Positions 58,977-64,000 of a stretch of 64,000 bases of DNA are shown here, piece after piece; position 1 is the stretch's first letter; each line of letters starts with the position of its first letter. The stretch comes from Antennarius striatus. Taxonomy: Eukaryota > Chordata > Actinopteri > Lophiiformes > Antennariidae. The translations under genes and the position numbers were made by a program. The stretch is taken from NCBI RefSeq assembly GCF_040054535.1, contig NC_090796.1:9319001-9383000 (forward strand). The letters run 5' to 3'. The notes under the pieces were generated by a model. That model worked only from the letters and a program-made list of their open reading frames with translations. It had not been told where the DNA came from and ran no database searches.

Positions 58977-60017
58977 GACTCAAAAAAGTTAAACTTGTTG
59001 CTAGTGTCAACAATATATGGTTATTCTGGCACTTCATTTATTGCCTTTTCTGAGTGATTTGTCAAAATTACATCTAGCCATATTTGCTAACACTTAAATG
59101 AAGTATGCACAGAACAAATCATCAGTGCTCTCAAATCAGCATAGAGACCTTTTCTCAATAAGCTAATCTGATCGTTAACATTGCGGTACCTTAGGAGCTC
59201 TCCAACTTGGCTCTTTATATTAACACTATTATAATGAAGTTGTTCAAATTTGCATGATATCTCACTTATACATATGTTGACCATCATATGATTTATTCTT
59301 TGGTTATGATTTTCTATGAGGAATCAGAATTTAAGCTCTGGTAGGCATGCTAGCACTTGTAGCATACATGATTATCCATTACAAGCAGGAGAATTTGACT
59401 TTTTGGTTTGCAGTATGAAAATGTCTAGATATAAGTCATCTGGATCCATGTGCCTAAACTGCTTTCAGATCCCTTGAGATGGCATGCATTTGCACTAATA
59501 ATGTACGTGGAAGTGAGAATAAGGTAAATGAAGTATTGAGAATCTAGAATTATGTATTTCAGTGTTTAGTTGATGTTGACACATATCCATTAAGGATGTT
59601 CTTCCCAATAGATTTTCATATTTGATTCATTTTTGTAATTTAATTTGTTTTTATGTTGTCATCATCAAAGAAGATAGAAACTATCATGTCATGTAGCCAC
59701 ATTGTCAGGTTGAACACTCCACAATATGCCTTGTACTGCCTCTTGTCTTCATGAAGGACCGATGTCTCATTGAGAGTCAAATGAAAACCATTATGTATCA
59801 CAATGGCAGAGATTACATGCTGGCATTAGTCCTCTGTTGCACTACTTGCATGTAACAAACCTGGAGCCTCACGATTTTGTTAAATGTATCATTAATTATA
59901 TGATTTTATGTCTACCTGTTCTTCAGCTGTCTTACTTTGACTGTACACAAGTACATACATTCCTGGATAACATAGATATTATGACAATAACAATAATAAT
60001 AACAATAATTATTATTA

Positions 60018-60026
60018 TATACACAG

Positions 60027-60057
<31 letters not shown>

Positions 60058-60092
60058 TATATATATACAGTGTGTGTATATATATATATATA

Positions 60093-60185
<93 letters not shown>
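60018..60185. repeat. (AT)n microsatellite
   Basis: A long, nearly pure TA tract with short CA/TG interruptions. Tyr/Ile open frames across it are repeat artefacts. It is able to extrude cruciforms and is likely length-variable. Confidence 0.97.
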
Positions 60186-61572
60186 TGTATATATAAAAGT
60201 GCCATTGCAAGTTGGCACTTAATTGAGTAAGACACTTGAGCAAGATGTGGCCCTTCAATTTGCCATCATAGTTCACATTAGATGACGTAAAACCCTCATA
60301 TATACAAAATGCATTTATTATTTTACAAATGCTGCCCTTTAATTCTGACTCTAAGTCTTTGCACTAAAATTAATATATACGAGGACACAATGGTCTGTCA
60401 CTGGGACATGTGCCACATGTAGCTCGCTTAAATAATATCCCTCTTAGGGAATAGAATAAATACTCCAGTCACAACATCCTTGAACAGCTTGAATGTGATG
60501 TGAATAAACGATTCAATGTTTAACTAGATCAGAAGAAGTTGGGGCCTTTGAAATAAGCATACACAACTTTACCTGCAAAGCTCCAGCAAGTGAATCGTTT
60601 TAGTATTACGAGTCTGTCTGATTGTTAAATCAGGACTTTTGTTTCTCCTGACAGTGAGAAAACTGCGCCAACAGTCCCAGAATCCAGACAACCAGTATAT
60701 CAGCACAAATATGCTCATCCTGTACTGAGTTCATTCCCTTCCCCACACTTGACTAAGATGAGAATCTGACATTGAAAAGGTTGAGGCGTTAAGATCACAA
60801 TCAGTGTTCTGGACTGAACACAAGGGTTTGTCGCATGAGAATGATGAGTATGCACATCTATTCAGTTGAATGGTTGAGATTTTCACAAACATGAAGTGTC
60901 AAACATGTGAACCGCATGATAAGCAACAGGGCAGTCGTGAAGGCGCTGAGATCAAACGATAGTGTTTTTTTTTTCTTATCAGATTGTGCGGGTAGGGTGG
61001 GGGTGGACTTTTGCTTGGGTCTTATGGGTGAGATTCAGGTGAGTCACACCTCTTGAAGCAGAATTCACCTTGTAGCCAGGAACAAGAAAGCTATACATGT
61101 ATGTAAGATTTTGTAATATTCATAAAAACACATTAATATTTCTTTTACATATCTCCACCTACATTGCTGTATGTCATAACTTTAACATAAGTAGATCTAA
61201 ACTAACCTGAGGACGATATTGCAACACCAGTGAAATTCCAGAACATTATAGAGCTCAAACGTGAAATGATTTAGTGAACTGCTTCTTAAGAGCGGCACCA
61301 AAAGCATCACAGTGACAGATTTTTTTTTTTAAATAATAAAAATGCAAGTACAAAAAATACATTAAACTCTACATGATATCAGTTAACATCACCGTAAGAG
61401 GACTAAAATGACAGGAAAAGCTTGACGGATATCATTAAATGTGACACTGCTTCAGGCTTTCTTAAGTCATTTTGAACAGCTGTATTATTTATATATTTTT
61501 GAGTCAACAGGGATTCCTGTCATTTCAAAAGCTCAAGTGTAGTTGTCACCAATCCTGCTAAACTCTTTTTTT

Positions 61573-62510
61573 CAACTCTTCGCAAGTGAATGATTTATTG
61601 CAAACCTTGGATTGTATTACTTCTTACAGCTCAACCAGGACAAAACAGAAGTACTTGTCATCGGTCCTGAAGCACACAGAGAAAAACTTAATTTAAAACT
61701 CAAAGCCCTGGCTTTTAAGACATCTGAGCAGGTAAAAAACCTAGGTGCTATTCTAGATTCTAAATTGAATTTTAATGCTCATATCAAAAGTACAGTTAAG
61801 AGTGGATTTTATCATCTAAAGAATATTGCCAGGGTAAGACCATTTTTTATCTCAAACCAACACAGAGACACTAATGCATGCTTTTATTACTTGTAGAATT
61901 GTTTACTGCAACGCTCTTCTTTCTGGTCTCTCCAAAAAAAGCTACTCCATTACAACATCTCCAAAACTGTGACGAGTTCAGAAAGAGAGCTCACGTTACA
62001 CCAATTTAAAGTCTCTGCACTGGTTACCTATATGCTTCAGAATTGATTTTAAGATCCTTATAATGGTTTTTAAATCTCTTAATGGTCCTGGTCCTAATTA
62101 TTTATCTGATTTGCTTTTAACATATACACCCTCTAGATCTCTCAGGTCGTCAATCACTGCCCTTTTAATTACTCCAAAAGTTTTAACCAAAACATATGGC
62201 GAGGCCTCCTTTTACCACTGCGGCCCACGTTTGTGGAACAGTTTGCCTGAGGACCTGAGGAAAACAGAGTTTGTGGACATTTTCAAAAGCAAACTCAAGA
62301 CCCACCTTTTTAACTTGGCTTTTAACTAAAAATGTATATATCTATTTATTTATTTACTTTTTTCTTTAAATTACTACTTTTAACCTTTTAGTTTATCTTG
62401 TGTGTGTGTGTTGGGGATGACTGTTTTTATATTGTTTTTATGTAAAGCACTTTGGGCTACTCACTTTGTATGTAAAGCGCTTTATAAATAAAGTTTGATT
62501 GAATGATTAA
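61573..62510 (+). mobile_element. L2-type LINE, 3' half of reverse-transcriptase frame
   Basis: The frame starts LNQDKTEVLVIGPEA (end of the reverse-transcriptase core) and continues NLGAILDSKLNFNAHIK. After frame breaks near 61900-62000 it resumes with MVFKSLNGPGPNYLSDLL, GEASFYHCGPRLWNSLPEDL and FKSKLKTHLFNLAFN, then a stop. The 3'UTR contains taaagcactttgggctact and ends gctttataaataaagtttga, as in fish L2/Maui elements. It is 5' truncated and inactive. Confidence 0.85.
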
Positions 62511-63111
62511 AACAACAGTTTTGAGCATAAGCATAATTAATCAACAGAAACAGTGACTTCTCACTTTGATTATTTTCATTTTTTTAAAAATAATTTACAA
62601 GAACAACACTTGATCCATTATAATTTTGTAAAGAAATCATACAAAACTACAGGTCCTCCTTTCTGTTTGAACTCTACCTATCTATGAATGAATGTATTTT
62701 AAAAATATAAGCTGATAAAGAAGCTGACATTTGCACTAAAGTATGTTGGCCTCACTATGAGGGAGCGGCCTGCGTGCCGGATTTCTGTCTTAAATTTCCA
62801 TGCATTCTCATTTAGGGGCTGTGTGTAATACAATCCTTACTGCAGGAAAAGGAGTGGCACAATTCTATAGTAAGACAGGGGAAGAACAAAACTCACCTCA
62901 GCCACATGGGCTGTTAAGGTAATATTTACTGAAGGATGAACCTAATATTAAAGTAATACAAGTATTTAAGTTGGATTGCTATACTTTACTATATGTTATA
63001 TGAGAGCAGCTAATTGGCTGCAATGGAAGATGAGTTTTTAAGAGCTTTTGCCACCCTCCAGTTGAGTAAGAGGGATAGTACAAAAGCAACCTGAAGTTGG
63101 GTCTCTATTTT

Positions 63112-64000
63112 CTAATAAACAGCCACCAACAGAAGAAAGAGAATGAAAGTGAGCCAGCTACTTCTGAGGAAAGAAGATGAACCCTTTAAGTCACAGCTGC
63201 ACTCCTTTGGGAGTCGAGGATTGACTGTGTTGGGGGGCGCAGAGGGAGCCGGACATCTGAGCCAGTCCACAGCGATGGATCGAGGAGTAACTACTTCTTG
63301 ATTTAGTCCTCCATTTTTCAGTACCCAGTAAAGGTTGTCCTTGAAGAAGTAGGCATCTCCTAAAGAGTAAGAGCAGATCTTTAATTGCATCGTGATTAAA
63401 TCGTTATAAACTCAGTGACAAAAAGGTAGTAATAAGAGCAACAGAGTGGAATAATTCCATTAGCTGCTCAACATGTCAAGAGGGAAATTCTATCTGTCCT
63501 GTGTAGCTGAAGCCAAAAAAATGATCGCGCTTAAGTATGATCTGTAGTCTATAATTATGTGAGACAGGTTTGATGTTTTGGCTTCCCTTTGTTTATGACT
63601 AAGTGTATGGTATGTTGTCATTCAAGCTGGAGAGTTGATTCACAACATTTCCTTTTCACATTTTTCTATCTTCTCTCTTCTCTTTATTTGAAAACGCTTT
63701 ATACTTCTCTGGCTACTTGTTCAAGCCTCTCGAAAAATGCCCTAACCTTAAAATAAACACATTTAATACTGATCTCACAACATATTCAGCCCTCAGACTG
63801 CAATATTACCTTCTCCCCAGCTGATGATGTCATCCATATGGGACGGTACTCCAGCCCAGAGGCTGTTGTCTCGCGGGTAACCTGAATCTGGCTGCCTATT
63901 CACGTGTTCGCTAGTGTGACTCTCGTCAAATCTCCAAAATTCTCCCCCGCTGAAGAGGTACGTTTTCCCGTTGTGGGCCCAGATGAAAGCTGCCTCCACA
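63112..64000 (-). CDS. mmp25-like: GPI-anchored membrane-type matrix metalloproteinase, C-terminal exons (partial)
   Basis: Two exons are present, 64000-63810 (open at the window edge) and 63359-63112, joined in phase. They encode hemopexin-like blades (FIWAHNGKTYLFSGGEFWRF, SGYPRDNSLWAGVP, DDIISWGEGDAYFFKDNLYW) closing at the conserved DWLRC cysteine, then a Pro-rich stem and a hydrophobic end (SSWLTFILFLLLVAVY) with no cytoplasmic basic tail. That ending is typical of the GPI-anchored MT-MMPs MMP17 and MMP25, not of the transmembrane types. I cannot choose between the two with certainty from this part. The catalytic and propeptide parts lie right of the window. The family degrades or sheds cell-surface and matrix proteins. 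Confidence 0.8.

Larger units (their letters stand above)
58977..63111. other. intergenic with AT microsatellite and LINE copy
   Basis: The 3'UTR of the ca4-like gene comes first, without a clear single poly(A) choice. AT-rich intergenic sequence, a long AT tract (60018-60185) and an L2-type LINE 3' end (61573-62510) follow. I see no other gene. Confidence 0.5.

Noticed and set aside
59837-60276. Tyr/Ile repeat proteins
   Set aside because: They are translations of the AT microsatellite.
61612-62329. Two open frames that might be host genes
   Set aside because: They are pieces of an L2-type reverse transcriptase with its characteristic C-terminus and 3' tail.

Overview
This is vertebrate, almost certainly teleost (percomorph-type) fish, nuclear DNA. 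The genes are split into many short exons with GT/AG introns. The repeats are typical of fish: CA, TG and TA microsatellites, L2-type LINE 3' ends, a Rex/RTE-type LINE, and Tc1/mariner remnants and MITEs. Coding exons were rebuilt by reading splice signals and checking reading phase. Every multi-exon model below closes in frame, except the two genes cut by the window edges.

Layout, left to right: the last exon and 3'UTR of an unidentified gene (168-1500, +); irf3 (coding 2724-5913, +), with an ISRE in its promoter; a RIC8/synembryn gene on the opposite strand (6979-12845, -) with a large acidic insertion; a short adrenomedullin-family prohormone, probably adm5 (16946-17852, +), with a clear TATA box; trpm4 (18886-31747, +, 28 coding exons, about 1259 aa); hrc, the SR-lumen acidic Ca-binding protein (34856-37137, +); a carbonic-anhydrase-IV-like gene encoding two complete CA domains in one polypeptide (42446-49920, +); a second, single-domain CA-IV-like gene (56835-58976, +) that lacks the His64 proton shuttle; and the C-terminal exons of a GPI-anchored membrane-type MMP (63112 to the window end, -).

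IRF3, ADM5, HRC and TRPM4 all lie within one interval of human 19q13.33, so the left half is a conserved vertebrate block. The products act separately: innate antiviral transcription (irf3), G-alpha chaperoning (ric8), peptide hormone signalling (adm5), Ca-activated monovalent cation current (trpm4), SR calcium buffering (hrc) and extracellular CO2/bicarbonate conversion (the ca4-like pair).

The most unusual item is the two-domain CA gene. Its two halves have almost identical exon lengths (177/152/90/67/164 nt), only the first half has a signal peptide, and only the second has a GPI-anchor tail. Both halves keep the three zinc histidines, the Glu/Thr gate and the His64 shuttle, so it looks like a tethered double enzyme made by an in-gene duplication or fusion of neighbouring copies.
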